Assembly (NCBI GenBank): GCA_025463675.1 | Contig: JAODAX010000045.1 | Coordinates: forward strand, 1-64,000 | DNA: 64,000 nucleotides | Reading direction: 5' to 3' | Source: Naasia sp. | Lineage (GTDB): Bacteria > Actinomycetota > Actinomycetes > Actinomycetales > Microbacteriaceae | Part shown: piece by piece, positions 15,197-26,371 of the stretch | Position numbering within the stretch: the first letter of the stretch is position 1 | Layout: the number at the start of each line of letters is the position of its first letter | Made by a program: the position numbers and the translations under genes | Notes under the pieces: generated by a model | Seen by the model: only the letters and a program-made list of their open reading frames with translations | The model's database searches: none | What the model was told of the DNA's origin: nothing

Positions 15197-15448
15197 GTGG
15201 AAATCCTCGCAGTCGTGCTCCAGGTGGTGCTTGGGCTCACCAGCCTGCTCCTCACCATGCTCATCCTGCTGCACCGCGGACGCGGTGGTGGCCTCTCCGA
15301 CATGTTCGGCGGCGGCGTCACCTCCAACCTCGGCGCCTCCGGAGTAGCGGAGCGCAACCTCAACCGAATCACCGTGATTCTCGGCCTGCTCTGGCTCGCC
15401 TGCATCGTGGTTCTGGGGCTCATCACACGGTTCGACGCCGGCGTCTGA
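15197..15448 (+). CDS. secG: Preprotein translocase subunit SecG
   Basis: SecG of 83 aa is a small subunit of the SecYEG protein-export channel. It has two membrane helices (about residues 3-20 and 54-74) joined by a Gly-rich loop with RGRGGGLSDMFGGG, the SecG hallmark. GTG 15197 starts the family N-terminus EILAVVLQVVLGL, and aaagg lies about 6 nt upstream; frames starting earlier add residues unrelated to SecG. The location after tpiA is conserved in actinobacteria. Confidence 0.92.
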   Translation: MEILAVVLQVVLGLTSLLLTMLILLHRGRGGGLSDMFGGGVTSNLGASGVAERNLNRITVILGLLWLACIVVLGLITRFDAGV

Positions 15449-15478
15449 CGCCGACGTAAAGCAGAACGGGGTACATCA

Positions 15479-15847
15479 GTGGCATCTGGCGGCAGTGCGA
15501 TCCGCGGCTCGCGGGTCGGCGCGGGGCCCATGGGGGAACAGGACCACGGCTTCCACGCCGAACGGGTCGCTGTCTCCTATTGGGACGCCCTCGGCAATGA
15601 AACCGTCCGGTACTTCGCGGCGAGCCTGCCCGACGATGAGATCCCGGACACCATCGACTCCCCGTCCAGCGGCCTGCCCGCGGGCCGGGACAAGGACCAC
15701 CCGCCGGCCGTCCAGAAGACGGAACCGTACAAGACCCACCTCGCGTACGTGAAGGAGCGCCGCTCGGAGGAAGAGGCCGAGCAGCTCCTCGAAGAGGCGC
15801 TGAACCAGCTGCGCATCCGCCGCGGCAAGATCCCGGCGCAGTCCTAG
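15479..15847 (+). CDS. rbpA: RNA polymerase-binding protein RbpA
   Basis: RbpA (122 aa) is an actinobacterial RNA polymerase partner that binds the group I/II sigma factor and stabilises the open complex. The N-terminal RGSRVGAG block and the C-terminal sigma-interaction part (KTHLAYVKERRSEEEAEQLL, ending in LRIRRGK) match the family. The middle differs from the mycobacterial core, as is usual in this family. The start is GTG 15479, with a weak acgggg site upstream. A strong bidirectional terminator follows and separates it from the convergent pgl operon. Confidence 0.88.
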   Translation: MASGGSAIRGSRVGAGPMGEQDHGFHAERVAVSYWDALGNETVRYFAASLPDDEIPDTIDSPSSGLPAGRDKDHPPAVQKTEPYKTHLAYVKERRSEEEAEQLLEEALNQLRIRRGKIPAQS

Positions 15848-15858
15848 ACCGGCACCTG

Positions 15859-15893
15859 CGAAAGGCCCCGACCGAACTGGTCGGGGCCTTTCG
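15859..15893. terminator. Bidirectional terminator between rbpA and pgl
   Basis: Bases 15859-15873 and 15879-15893 are perfect 15-bp complements around a 5-nt loop. The outer edges are aaagg/ccttt, so T-rich tails are present on both strands. It serves both convergent transcripts. Confidence 0.85.
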
Positions 15894-15923
15894 CGTGGAT
15901 CAGGAAAACCGCTCCCAGAGGAG

Positions 15924-16691
15924 TCAGTAGGACGAGGCGATGAGGGTCTCGGGGACGTCGGCGGCCGCCGCGCGGTCGACGAAGAACACCGTGCGCCGGC
16001 GGCCGGTGACGCCCGCGGCGGGTACCTCGTTCGCGGTCGCGCCGGCCAGGGCGAGCCCCAGCGCGGGCGCCTTGTCCCCCCCGGCGAGCACCAGGAAGAT
16101 CCGCTCCGCCGAATTGATCGCGGGCAGCGTGAGGCTCAGCCGGTCCGGCGGCGGCTTGGGCGCGTTGCGCACTGCCACGACGGTGCGGTCGCCGCTGCGG
16201 AGGTCGCGCTCCGGGAACAGCGACGCGACGTGCCCGTCCGGGCCCACGCCGAGGTAGAGGATGTCGAAGCGGGGGAGCTGCTTGCCCTCCGGAGCGGCGA
16301 GCTCCAGCTCCCGGGCGTAGGCGGCGGCCGCCTCGTCGAGGTCCGGGATGCGGTCCGACGCGGGGAACGCGTGAATGTTCGCCTCCGGGGTGCCCAGCGC
16401 GTCGAGCAGCGCCGCGCGGGCCTGTGTCTCGTTGCGCTCCGGATGGCCGAAGGGCAGGAAGCGCTCGTCCCCCCACCAGAAGTGCACGCGCGCCCAGTCG
16501 AGGGTGCTGCGCGCACTGGAGTCGCGGATGGCACGTTGGGTCGCCTCGCCCATCCCGCCGCCGGTGAGGACGACGTGCGCCTCCTCGTTCTCGTCGAGGA
16601 GGTCGAGCAGCTTGGTGATGCTGCGGGCGGCGACCGAGCCGACGAGGGAGTCGGTGTCCGGGTGGACGATCACCCGGCGTTCGCTGGTCAT
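15924..16691 (-). CDS. pgl: 6-Phosphogluconolactonase
   Basis: Pgl (255 aa) hydrolyses 6-phosphogluconolactone, step two of the oxidative pentose phosphate pathway. Family motifs are VVLTGGGMGEATQ near the N-terminus, WWGDERFLPFGHPERN, and LGVGPDGHVASLFPE. ATG 16691 overlaps the opcA stop by 4 nt, indicating coupled translation. It is the last gene of the operon tkt-tal-pgi-zwf-opcA-pgl. Confidence 0.95.
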   Translation of the reverse strand: MTSERRVIVHPDTDSLVGSVAARSITKLLDLLDENEEAHVVLTGGGMGEATQRAIRDSSARSTLDWARVHFWWGDERFLPFGHPERNETQARAALLDALGTPEANIHAFPASDRIPDLDEAAAAYARELELAAPEGKQLPRFDILYLGVGPDGHVASLFPERDLRSGDRTVVAVRNAPKPPPDRLSLTLPAINSAERIFLVLAGGDKAPALGLALAGATANEVPAAGVTGRRRTVFFVDRAAAADVPETLIASSY

Positions 16692-17677
16692 CGCGTCTCC
16701 CCGCTTCCCTCAGGTCCGGCCACAGTAGCAGGCAGGTCCATCGGGCCGCGGAGCCGGGACAGCCCCCGCGTGATCACGTCGCCGTAGAGCTCGTCGGCGC
16801 CGAGCCGACGCAGTTCCTCGGCCAGGCAGTCCCGGAGGCTCCGACGGGGGAGCGACACCTCGTGCATCGGCTTACCCGGCTGCACCAGCCGCGCAATGTT
16901 GCCCTCCGGGCGGTCCAGCTCGATGATCCCGGAGCGCCGGACGAGCCGCACGCTGTGGATCCCACTCGACCCGGTGGCCCGGCTGGAGACCTCGTGACTG
17001 ACCGGCACCTGCAGCTGCAGGCCGAGCCAGGCGGCGAGCAGCGCGGTGGACGGGGAGTCCTCGGCGCCCTGCACCTCGACCCCGATGACCGGTTCGAACG
17101 GCGGCTGGTCGAGCACCGCGGCGAGCTGGGCCCGCCACAGCGTCAGCCGAGTCCACGCGAAGTCGGTGTCCCCGGGCGTGTGGGTGCTGGCGAGGTGCTG
17201 CAGGAAGCCCAGCGGGTCGGCCTGGCTGGAGGCGTCCGTGATGCGGCGCTGTGCGATGTGGCCAATGGGGGAGTCGGCGACCCGCTCGGGCGCCTCGCCC
17301 GGCCACCACGCCACGACCGGTGCGTCCGGCAGCAGCAGCCCGGTGACGAGGCTCTCCTCGTCCTCGGACGTTGCGCCGTAGGCGCGCAGGACGATGACCT
17401 CGCTCGCGCCCGCGTCGCCGCCGACCCGGATCTGACCGTCGACCTTCGCCGGCTCGTCGGGGGTGATCTCCGGGTCGCGAGCGACCACGATGACCCGCAT
17501 CGGGTGCTCGCGGGAGGCGTCGTTGGCAGCCTCGATGGCCTCCTCCTCGTGCCCGATCTCGGTCGCGATGACGAGGGTGAGCACGCGGCCGAGGGCGACG
17601 GCGCCACCCTCCTCGCGGATCTTCACGAACGCCTTCGCGATCGCGGACGTCGTCGTGTTGGGCAGATCGACGATCAT
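16688..17677 (-). CDS. opcA: Glucose-6-phosphate dehydrogenase assembly protein OpcA
   Basis: OpcA (329 aa) is required for assembly or activity of Zwf in cyanobacteria and actinobacteria and has no catalytic motif of its own. The N-terminal MIVDLPNTTTSAIAKAFVKIREEGGAVALGRVLTLV pattern and the middle PDAPVVAWWPGEAP block are typical. It overlaps zwf upstream and pgl downstream by 4 nt each, so the three are translated as a unit. Confidence 0.94.
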   Translation of the reverse strand: MIVDLPNTTTSAIAKAFVKIREEGGAVALGRVLTLVIATEIGHEEEAIEAANDASREHPMRVIVVARDPEITPDEPAKVDGQIRVGGDAGASEVIVLRAYGATSEDEESLVTGLLLPDAPVVAWWPGEAPERVADSPIGHIAQRRITDASSQADPLGFLQHLASTHTPGDTDFAWTRLTLWRAQLAAVLDQPPFEPVIGVEVQGAEDSPSTALLAAWLGLQLQVPVSHEVSSRATGSSGIHSVRLVRRSGIIELDRPEGNIARLVQPGKPMHEVSLPRRSLRDCLAEELRRLGADELYGDVITRGLSRLRGPMDLPATVAGPEGSGETR

Positions 17678-19212
17678 GGCCGCCTCCAGGTCCGGCCGTC
17701 CCGAGTCATCAGCGCGTCGGCGGACGACGGGCCCCAGGTTCCGGGACGGTACTGCTCGGGTCGTCCCTGCGTCGTCCAGAACTCCTCGATCGGATCGAGG
17801 ATCTTCCAGGACAGCTCCACCTCCTGGTGGCGCGGGAACAGCGGCGGCTCGCCGAGGAGCACGTCGAGGATGAGCCGCTCGTACGCCTCGGGGCTCGCCT
17901 CGGTGAACGCGTGGCCGTAGCCGAAGTCCATCGTCACGTCGCGGACGACCATGCCGGCGCCGGGGACCTTGGAGCCGGACCGGATGGTGACGCCCTCATC
18001 GGGCTGCACGCGGATGACGATCGCGTTCTGCCCGAGCTGGGTGGTCTGGCTCGGGGCGAACAGGTACTGCGGAGCGCGCTTGAACACGACGGCGATCTCG
18101 GTGACGCGCCGGCCGAGCCGCTTCCCGGCGCGGAGGTAGAACGGCACGCCGGACCAGCGTCGAGTGTTGATGTTGAGGCGCATCGCGGCGTAGGTCTCCG
18201 TGACCGACTGCGGGTTCATGCCCTCCTCGTCGAGGAAGCCGACGACCTTCTCGCCGCCCTGCCAGCCGCCGGAATACTGCCCGCGGGCGGTCGACGCCGC
18301 GAGGTCCTTCGGCAGACTGACGGCCGCGAGTACCTTCTCCTTCTCCGCCCGCAGGTCGCGCGCGTCGAAGGAGATCGGCTCTTCCATCGCGGTGAGCGCG
18401 AGCAGTTGGAGCAGGTGATTCTGGATCACGTCGCGTGCCGCGCCGATGCCGTCGTAGTAGCCGGCCCGGCCGCCGACGCCGATGTCCTCGGCCATCGTGA
18501 TCTGCACGTGGTCGACGTAGTTGGCGTTCCAGATCGGCTCGTAGAGCTGGTTGGCGAAGCGCAGCGCCAGGATGTTCTGGACGGTCTCCTTGCCGAGGTA
18601 GTGGTCGATGCGGAAGACCGAATCGGGCGGGAAGACGCTTTCGACGACCGCGTTCAGCTCGCGCGCCGTGGTGAGGTCGCTGCCGAACGGCTTCTCGATC
18701 ACGACTCGGCGCCAGGCCCCGTCCTTCTGCTCGGCGAGACCGGACCGGCGCAGCTGCTCGGTGACCACCGGGAACGACTTCGGCGGGATCGAGAGGTAGA
18801 ACGCGTGGTTGCCCATCGTGCCTCGCGCTTCGTCCAGCTTCTCGATGGTGGAGCGCAGCTCGTCGAACGCCGCGTCGTCGTCGAAGCTGCCGGGCACGAA
18901 GCGGATGCCGGCGGACAGCTGCTTCCAGACGTCCTCGTCGAAGGGTGTGCGGGAGTACTGCTTGACCGCGTCGTGGACCACCTTCGAGAAGTCCTGGTCC
19001 TCCCAGTCCCGCCGCGCGAAGCCGACCAGCGCGAAGCCGGGAGGCAGCAGGCCGCGGTTCGCGAGGTCGTAGACGGCCGGCATCAGCTTCTTGCGCGACA
19101 GGTCGCCGGTGACACCGAAGATGATCAGGCCGGAGGGACCGGCGATGCGGTTCAGCCGCCGATCGATCGGCAGGCGCAGGGGGTTGAAGTCCGGTGTGAT
19201 CTCGACCGGCAT
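17674..19212 (-). CDS. zwf: Glucose-6-phosphate 1-dehydrogenase
   Basis: G6PDH (512 aa) oxidises glucose 6-phosphate with NADP+. The nucleotide motif is GVTGDLSRKKLMPAVYDL (about residues 33-50), the EKPFGSD segment follows near 165, and the active-site block RIDHYLGKETVQNI is intact. Length is normal. ATG 19212 has an aaggag site upstream. It lies 32 nt after pgi and overlaps opcA by 4 nt. Confidence 0.97.
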   Translation of the reverse strand: MPVEITPDFNPLRLPIDRRLNRIAGPSGLIIFGVTGDLSRKKLMPAVYDLANRGLLPPGFALVGFARRDWEDQDFSKVVHDAVKQYSRTPFDEDVWKQLSAGIRFVPGSFDDDAAFDELRSTIEKLDEARGTMGNHAFYLSIPPKSFPVVTEQLRRSGLAEQKDGAWRRVVIEKPFGSDLTTARELNAVVESVFPPDSVFRIDHYLGKETVQNILALRFANQLYEPIWNANYVDHVQITMAEDIGVGGRAGYYDGIGAARDVIQNHLLQLLALTAMEEPISFDARDLRAEKEKVLAAVSLPKDLAASTARGQYSGGWQGGEKVVGFLDEEGMNPQSVTETYAAMRLNINTRRWSGVPFYLRAGKRLGRRVTEIAVVFKRAPQYLFAPSQTTQLGQNAIVIRVQPDEGVTIRSGSKVPGAGMVVRDVTMDFGYGHAFTEASPEAYERLILDVLLGEPPLFPRHQEVELSWKILDPIEEFWTTQGRPEQYRPGTWGPSSADALMTRDGRTWRRP

Positions 19213-19244
19213 GTCGGCTCCTTATGAGGCGGGCGGGTTGCCCG

Positions 19245-20855
19245 TCAGGTTCGGCGTACTGCGTCGAACAGCGCCGCCGTTGCCGCGTCGGACGTGAGGT
19301 TGAGGCGGAGCACCGGGCGGCCGTGCTCGGCGAGCACTCCGGCGTCGCCGGCGGCCTGAGCCTGGATCAGCTGGCCGAACGTGAACGGCCGGTCGGGGAT
19401 GGCCAGGTCGGTGCGCGCGTCGGCGGTGATCTGCAGGAACACCCCGGTCGCCGGTCCGCCCTTGTGGTACTGGCCGGTGGAGTGCAGGAACCGGGGGCCC
19501 CAGCCGAAGGTTACGGGACGCTGCGCGCGCGCTGCGAGCAGGTCGCGGAGTTCCGCGAGCCGCGGCAGCGCGAGCCGGTCGACGTATGCCTGGACGGACA
19601 GGTAGCCGTCGGGGCCGAGCCGGCCGAGCAGCGCGTCGATGGCCCCGGCGAGGTCGGCCGTCCCGCGGACGATGTCGTCGGTGCCGCGCACCTCGATCCC
19701 GCCCTCGGCGAAGGCCGTCGGAGTGGGCTCCGGGGTCGCGTCGAGCAGGCCGCGCGCGGCGATCTTCGCCGACTCCACATCGGGCTGGTCGAAGGGGTTG
19801 ATACCGAGCAGTCGGCCGGCGACCGCGATCGCGTACTCCCAGGTCAGGAGCATCGCACCGAGCGAGCCGCTCATCACGATCTCGCCCGCTTCGAGCTGCG
19901 CGCGGTGCCCGTGTGCCGCGGCGTCGGCGACCAGTCGGACCACCTGGAGGTCGGGCAGGTCCGCCCCGAGCTCGGGCGCGTCGGTGCCCAGCACGACGGG
20001 GAGGAGGCCGGTGCCGTCCTTGCCGGTCGACTCGGCGACGAGCTGCTCCGCCCAGTCCGCGAAGCCCACGATGTGCGTGCCGTCCGCCACGATGCCGAGC
20101 TTGTCCTTGAGGGGTGAGGTGCCCGCGATCGCGGCACCCAGGATCAGTCCGGGGTTCTCGTCGGAGTCGGTGGCGAGTGGCAGGAGCTCCGCGTCGGCCT
20201 CGTCGAGCAGCTGACCGATGTCGGCGCCGGCGAGGCCCGACGGCACCAGGCCGAAGGCGGTGAGCGCGGAGAACCGGCCGCCGACATTCGGGTCGGCGTT
20301 GAACACCCGGTACCCCGCCTCGCGAGCCGACGCATCGAGCGGCGAGCCGGGGTCGGTGACGACGATGATGCGCCCACGCGGGTCGACGCTCGCATCCTGG
20401 AACGCCTTCTCGTAGACCCGCCGCTGGCTGTCCGTCTCGACGGTGGAGCCGGACTTGGACGAGATGACGATCGCGCTGGCCTCGAGCCGGTCGGTCAGCG
20501 CGGCGAGGACCTGCCCGGGCTCGGTGCTGTCGAGCACCGTGAGGGCCACTCCCGCCGTGCGCGTGATGACCTCCGGCGCGAGCGAGGAGCCGCCCATGCC
20601 GCCGAGGACGATGTGTGAGATCCCCGCCGCGTGCAACTCGTCGCGCAGGCTGACGATCTCCGCCACCAGCGGACGCGAGACGGAGACCGCCTCGGTCCAG
20701 CCCAGCCGCTTCGCGGCTTCCTCGATCGCGGCCTCGCCCCACAGGTCGGGGTCCAGCCCGGTGATGCCGGAGGCCACCCGGTCGGCGACGAGCTGTGGGA
20801 GGACCCGCTCGACGGCCTCGCGGGCGGCGCCGCCGACCTCGATGCGGATACTCAC
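19245..20855 (-). CDS. pgi: Glucose-6-phosphate isomerase
   Basis: Pgi (536 aa from GTG 20855) interconverts glucose 6-phosphate and fructose 6-phosphate. Recognisable blocks are [13 protein letters not shown], the sugar-phosphate site [10 protein letters not shown], and [18 protein letters not shown]. The GTG overlaps the tal stop as GTGA, which fixes the start; the open frame continuing upstream is a shadow of tal. Its place inside a pentose phosphate operon links F6P recycling to the oxidative branch. Confidence 0.95.
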   Translation of the reverse strand: MSIRIEVGGAAREAVERVLPQLVADRVASGITGLDPDLWGEAAIEEAAKRLGWTEAVSVSRPLVAEIVSLRDELHAAGISHIVLGGMGGSSLAPEVITRTAGVALTVLDSTEPGQVLAALTDRLEASAIVISSKSGSTVETDSQRRVYEKAFQDASVDPRGRIIVVTDPGSPLDASAREAGYRVFNADPNVGGRFSALTAFGLVPSGLAGADIGQLLDEADAELLPLATDSDENPGLILGAAIAGTSPLKDKLGIVADGTHIVGFADWAEQLVAESTGKDGTGLLPVVLGTDAPELGADLPDLQVVRLVADAAAHGHRAQLEAGEIVMSGSLGAMLLTWEYAIAVAGRLLGINPFDQPDVESAKIAARGLLDATPEPTPTAFAEGGIEVRGTDDIVRGTADLAGAIDALLGRLGPDGYLSVQAYVDRLALPRLAELRDLLAARAQRPVTFGWGPRFLHSTGQYHKGGPATGVFLQITADARTDLAIPDRPFTFGQLIQAQAAGDAGVLAEHGRPVLRLNLTSDAATAALFDAVRRT

Positions 20856-21973
20856 CTGGCACCGTCGAGGGCGCCGGTGACCGTCTCGGTGAGCTCGGTC
20901 CAGGAGACCACGAACTTCTCCACGCCTTCGGACTCGAGCAGCTCGGTCACCTCGGCGACCGAAATGCCCTGCGCCTCGACGGCCTCGATCAGGGCCTGCG
21001 CGTCGTCGTAGGCGCCGGTCACCGTGTCGCCGGTGATGGTGCCGTGGTCGAAGGTCGCGTCGAGCGTCTTGCCCGGCATCGTATTGACGACGCCGTGGGT
21101 GACCAGCTCGGTCACGTAGAGGGTGTCCGGCAGGTCGGCCGACTTGACGCCGGTGGACGCCCACAGCGGCCGCTGCCGGTTGGCGCCCTTCTCCTGCAGC
21201 GCGAGCGCGCGCTCGGTGGCGAACTGCTCGACGAACAGCTTGAAGGCGAGCCGGGCGTTGGCGATGCCGGCCTTGCTCTTGAGCGACCGCGCCTCGTCCG
21301 TGCCGACCGCTTCGAGGCGCTTGTCGATTTCGGTGTCCACGCGGGACACGAAGAACGACGCGACCGAGTGGAAGGTCGACAGGTCGATCCCGGCGGCGTC
21401 GGCCTGCTCGAGCCCGCTGAGGTAGGCGCCGATCACGTCGGCGTAGCGCTCGAGGCTGAAGATCAGCGTCACGTTCACGCTGATCCCGGCCGCGATCGCC
21501 GCGGTGATCGCCGGCAGCCCCGCCTTGGTGGCGGGAATCTTGATCATCACGTTCGGCCGGTCGACCTTCGCCCAGAGGGCCTTCGCTTCGCTGATGGTGG
21601 CGTCGGTGTCGTGCGCGGCGCCCGGCGTGACCTCGATGGAGACGCGGCCGTCGTAGCCGTTCGTCGCGTCGTAGACGGGCCGGAACACGTCGGCGGCGCG
21701 CTGCACGTCGGCCGTCGTGATCTCGAAGACCGCGCTGGTCACATCGGTGCCCGACGCGGCGAGCTCGCGCACCTGCTCGTCGTAGGCCTCGCCCTTGGCG
21801 AGGGCCGACGCGAAGATCGTCGGGTTGGTGGTGACGCCCACGACGTTCTTCTCGTCGATCAGCTTCTGCAGCGCGCCGGAGTTCAGTAGCTCGCGCGACA
21901 GGTCGTCGAGCCAGATGCTCACTCCCGCCGCGGAGAGCTCGGCGGTCGGGCTGGTGGTGGAGGTGTCGGTCAT
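20852..21973 (-). CDS. tal: Transaldolase
   Basis: Transaldolase (373 aa, the long actinobacterial type) moves a dihydroxyacetone unit between sugar phosphates. The Schiff-base Lys is in [10 protein letters not shown], preceded by [16 protein letters not shown] and followed by [14 protein letters not shown] 21973 has gaggaagaga upstream. It is separated from tkt by 26 nt and overlaps pgi by 4 nt. Confidence 0.96.
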   Translation of the reverse strand: MTDTSTTSPTAELSAAGVSIWLDDLSRELLNSGALQKLIDEKNVVGVTTNPTIFASALAKGEAYDEQVRELAASGTDVTSAVFEITTADVQRAADVFRPVYDATNGYDGRVSIEVTPGAAHDTDATISEAKALWAKVDRPNVMIKIPATKAGLPAITAAIAAGISVNVTLIFSLERYADVIGAYLSGLEQADAAGIDLSTFHSVASFFVSRVDTEIDKRLEAVGTDEARSLKSKAGIANARLAFKLFVEQFATERALALQEKGANRQRPLWASTGVKSADLPDTLYVTELVTHGVVNTMPGKTLDATFDHGTITGDTVTGAYDDAQALIEAVEAQGISVAEVTELLESEGVEKFVVSWTELTETVTGALDGAR

Positions 21974-21999
21974 TTTCTCTTCCTCGTCTGCCGGTCGCC

Positions 22000-24093
<2,094 letters not shown>

Positions 24094-24124
24094 TGGGGAA
24101 AGACCCTTCGTCATGAAATTGTGC

Positions 24125-24150
24125 GGCCGAAATCGGCCTGTCCAAGTATA
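24125..24150 (-). promoter_or_regulatory. tkt promoter with small inverted repeat
   Basis: On the minus strand TATACT occupies 24150-24145. A 6-bp inverted repeat (ggccga/tcggcc, 24125-24138) overlaps the expected transcription start, so it could be an operator or a 5' hairpin. Confidence 0.45.
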
Positions 24151-24244
24151 GAAGGGGGCCTTCGTCGGGGGGCGCGGCCTTGACACTGTGTGACGCCGGG
24201 CGGACCCTGCCGCCCGGACGGCCCGGTGCGACCTCGACGTCGCG

Positions 24245-24250
24245 TAGAAT
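24245..24250 (+). promoter_or_regulatory. -10 box TAGAAT of ctaB (leaderless)
   Basis: TAGAAT ends 5 nt before GTG 24256 and 8 nt before GTG 24259, so the message is leaderless or nearly so. It is divergent from the tkt promoter about 95 bp away. Confidence 0.55.
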
Positions 24251-24255
24251 CGGCT

Positions 24256-25191
24256 GTGGTGAGCACGGCAGTAGAGGGCGGTACACAGGTCGGCGGGGCG
24301 AAGCGCCCCGTCTCCTTCCCGACCAAGGCGAAGGCGTTCCTCGCCCTCACCAAGCCGCGGGTGATCGAGCTCCTCCTCGTCACCACCGCGCCGGTGATGA
24401 TCCTGGCCGCGAACGGCATCCCGAGCCCCTGGCTGATCGTCGCCACGCTCGTCGGCGGGGCGCTGAGCGCCGGCAGTGCCAACGCCTTCAACTGCTACAT
24501 CGACCGCGACATCGACGCGGTCATGCACCGCACCAAGCGGCGCCCCCTCGTGACCGGTGAGGTCACGCCGCGGGAGGCGCTCGTCTTCGCCTGGGTGCTC
24601 GGTGTGGTCTCGACGGTCTGGCTGCTGGCCTTCACCACGTGGCTCGCCGCCGCCCTGTCCGTCGGCGCGATCCTCTTCTACGTCTTCGTCTACACGCTTT
24701 GGCTCAAGCGGCGCACCGAGCAGAACATCATCTGGGGCGGCATCGCTGGCTGCTTCCCGGTGCTGATCGGCTGGGCGGCGGTCACGGGCGAGCTCAGCTG
24801 GGCGGCCTTCATCCTGTTCGCGGTCGTATTTCTCTGGACGCCCCCGCACTACTGGCCGCTGTCGATGCGCTACCGCGAGGACTACGCCTCGGTGAACGTG
24901 CCGATGCTGGCCGTCGTGCGCTCCGGCAAGGTGGTCGGGCTGCAGACGATCCTTTACGCATGGGCGACGGTGGTCTGCTCGCTGCTGCTAATTCCGGTCG
25001 CCGGCATGGGCATCGTCTACAGCCTTGCGGCCGTCGCGTCGGGCACCTGGTTCGTCTACGAGACGCACCGGCTGTACGGACTCGCGATCCGCGGCGAGGA
25101 GCCGAAGCCGATGCGGGTGTTCCACGCCTCCATCACGTACCTGACGCTGCTTTTCCTCGCGGTGGCGATCGACCCGCTGCTGCCGTTCTGA
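24256..25191 (+). CDS. ctaB: Protoheme IX farnesyltransferase (haem O synthase)
   Basis: CtaB (about 311 aa) is a UbiA-family membrane prenyltransferase that adds a farnesyl group to protohaem, giving haem O for cytochrome oxidase. The Asp-rich substrate motif [20 protein letters not shown] is present, with [11 protein letters not shown] near the N-terminus and the second conserved loop around [18 protein letters not shown]. About eight to nine membrane helices are expected. Two adjacent in-frame GTGs (24256 and 24259) follow the -10 box closely; the choice changes only one residue. ctaA starts inside its stop codon. Confidence 0.95.
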   Translation: MVSTAVEGGTQVGGAKRPVSFPTKAKAFLALTKPRVIELLLVTTAPVMILAANGIPSPWLIVATLVGGALSAGSANAFNCYIDRDIDAVMHRTKRRPLVTGEVTPREALVFAWVLGVVSTVWLLAFTTWLAAALSVGAILFYVFVYTLWLKRRTEQNIIWGGIAGCFPVLIGWAAVTGELSWAAFILFAVVFLWTPPHYWPLSMRYREDYASVNVPMLAVVRSGKVVGLQTILYAWATVVCSLLLIPVAGMGIVYSLAAVASGTWFVYETHRLYGLAIRGEEPKPMRVFHASITYLTLLFLAVAIDPLLPF

Positions 25192-26183
25192 TGCGCACCC
25201 CGCTGTCCTGGCTCGCGGAGCGGGTGGAGCTCGGCCCGCGCGCGCTGCGCTGGGGCACCACCGCGGCGCTGATCGCCAGCATCCTGATCATCATCACCGG
25301 GGGAGTGGTGCGGGTCACCGGCTCCGGGCTCGGCTGCCCGACCTGGCCCGAGTGCTCGGCCGGGTCGATCGCCACGACGCCCGAACTCGGCATCCACGGC
25401 CTGATCGAGTTCACCAACCGGGCGCTCACCGGCGTGCTGGTCGCCGCCGTCGGGTGGGCGATCCTCGCCGCGCGCCTGCAACGGCCGCGGCAGCGGGTGC
25501 TCACTCGACTCGCCTGGTCCCAGTTCTGGCTGGTCGTCGTCAACGCGATCGCCGGTGGCATCAGCGTGCTCGCCGAGCTGAACCCGTGGGTGGTGGCGAT
25601 GCACTTCCTGCTGGCCATCGCGCTACTCGCGACCACGACCCTCACCTGGCACCGCGCCCGCCAGTCGGCGCAGGCGGTCGTTCTCCCCGCCTCCGACGGC
25701 GTGCTCGCCTGGGCGCTGACGGGCGCGACCTTCGTCCTCATCGTGATCGGCACCACCGTGACCGGGTCGGGACCGCATTCGGGCGACAGCGCCGACGTGC
25801 CGCGGATGGGTTTCAACTGGATTGCGGTCACGGTGGTGCACGGGGTGCTCGCGGTGGTCGTGATGGCACTCGCCGTCGCCCTGCTGCTGCGTCTGCGCCG
25901 CCCGCCGGAGGCGGCGGTCGCCCGGCGTCGGGTGGTCACTCTGCTCGGGGTCCTCGCCCTGCAGGGCCTGATCGGGGTGGTCCAGTCGCTTATCGGCCTG
26001 CCCGAGGCGCTCGTGGTGCTGCATCTGCTCGGTTCGGCGCTCGTCTGGGTGGGCACCGTCCGCGTGCTGCTCGACGTCCGTCCCCGCCTGTTCGGCGCCG
26101 TGCTGCCGGTCGCGGGCGACGCCCCTGGTCAGCCAGTCTTTGAACCTGCTCGAAACCCGGTGGGTGCGCCGCCCGCCGGGTGA
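25191..26183 (+). CDS. ctaA: Haem A synthase (COX15/CtaA family)
   Basis: CtaA (330 aa) oxidises the C8 methyl of haem O to make haem A. It is an eight-helix membrane protein with conserved His ligands in IHGLIEFTNR, MHFLLA, VVHGVLA and LHLLGSALVW, and a loop Cys pair in GLGCPTWPEC near residue 50. ATG 25191 shares its A with the ctaB stop (TGATG), so the two are translationally coupled. A long frame starting earlier is a shadow of ctaB. Confidence 0.95.
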   Translation: MRTPLSWLAERVELGPRALRWGTTAALIASILIIITGGVVRVTGSGLGCPTWPECSAGSIATTPELGIHGLIEFTNRALTGVLVAAVGWAILAARLQRPRQRVLTRLAWSQFWLVVVNAIAGGISVLAELNPWVVAMHFLLAIALLATTTLTWHRARQSAQAVVLPASDGVLAWALTGATFVLIVIGTTVTGSGPHSGDSADVPRMGFNWIAVTVVHGVLAVVVMALAVALLLRLRRPPEAAVARRRVVTLLGVLALQGLIGVVQSLIGLPEALVVLHLLGSALVWVGTVRVLLDVRPRLFGAVLPVAGDAPGQPVFEPARNPVGAPPAG

Positions 26184-26202
26184 CGCGCCACCCCGGGTCA
26201 CG

Positions 26203-26208
26203 TAGAAT
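26203..26208 (+). promoter_or_regulatory. -10 box TAGAAT of the suf operon
   Basis: TAGAAT with GTGACG about 17 bp upstream as a weak -35. Predicted start near 26215. Confidence 0.5.
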
Positions 26209-26214
26209 CACGGA

Positions 26215-26371
26215 AGACGCAGCGTCCGCGTCGACCCGCCGAGAAGCTAGCGCGCAGCGCGCTCGAGGCAGCACGGAGCCAGGAGCCCGTCCGCGGAATG
26301 CTTCCGGGCCACCGTGCGTTGGGTCGGGTGGAGCCACCGAACGAAGCGACGCAAGGAAGAAAAGGTAATTC
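26215..26371 (+). promoter_or_regulatory. Long structured 5' leader of sufB
   Basis: About 157 nt separate the predicted transcription start from sufB ATG, much longer than other leaders here. It contains a near-palindrome (agcgcgc, one base, gcgcgct; 26249-26263) and a ccacc/ggtgg stem further on, and ends with aaggaagaaaagg. No coding frame was found. No sufR-type repressor gene lies upstream, so control may act through this leader or an unlinked regulator. Confidence 0.35.

Noticed and set aside
24094-24114. ATG 24114 as the tkt start
   Set aside because: No ribosome site, whereas GTG 24093 has gaaggg and matches the usual transketolase N-terminus; the earlier start remains possible.
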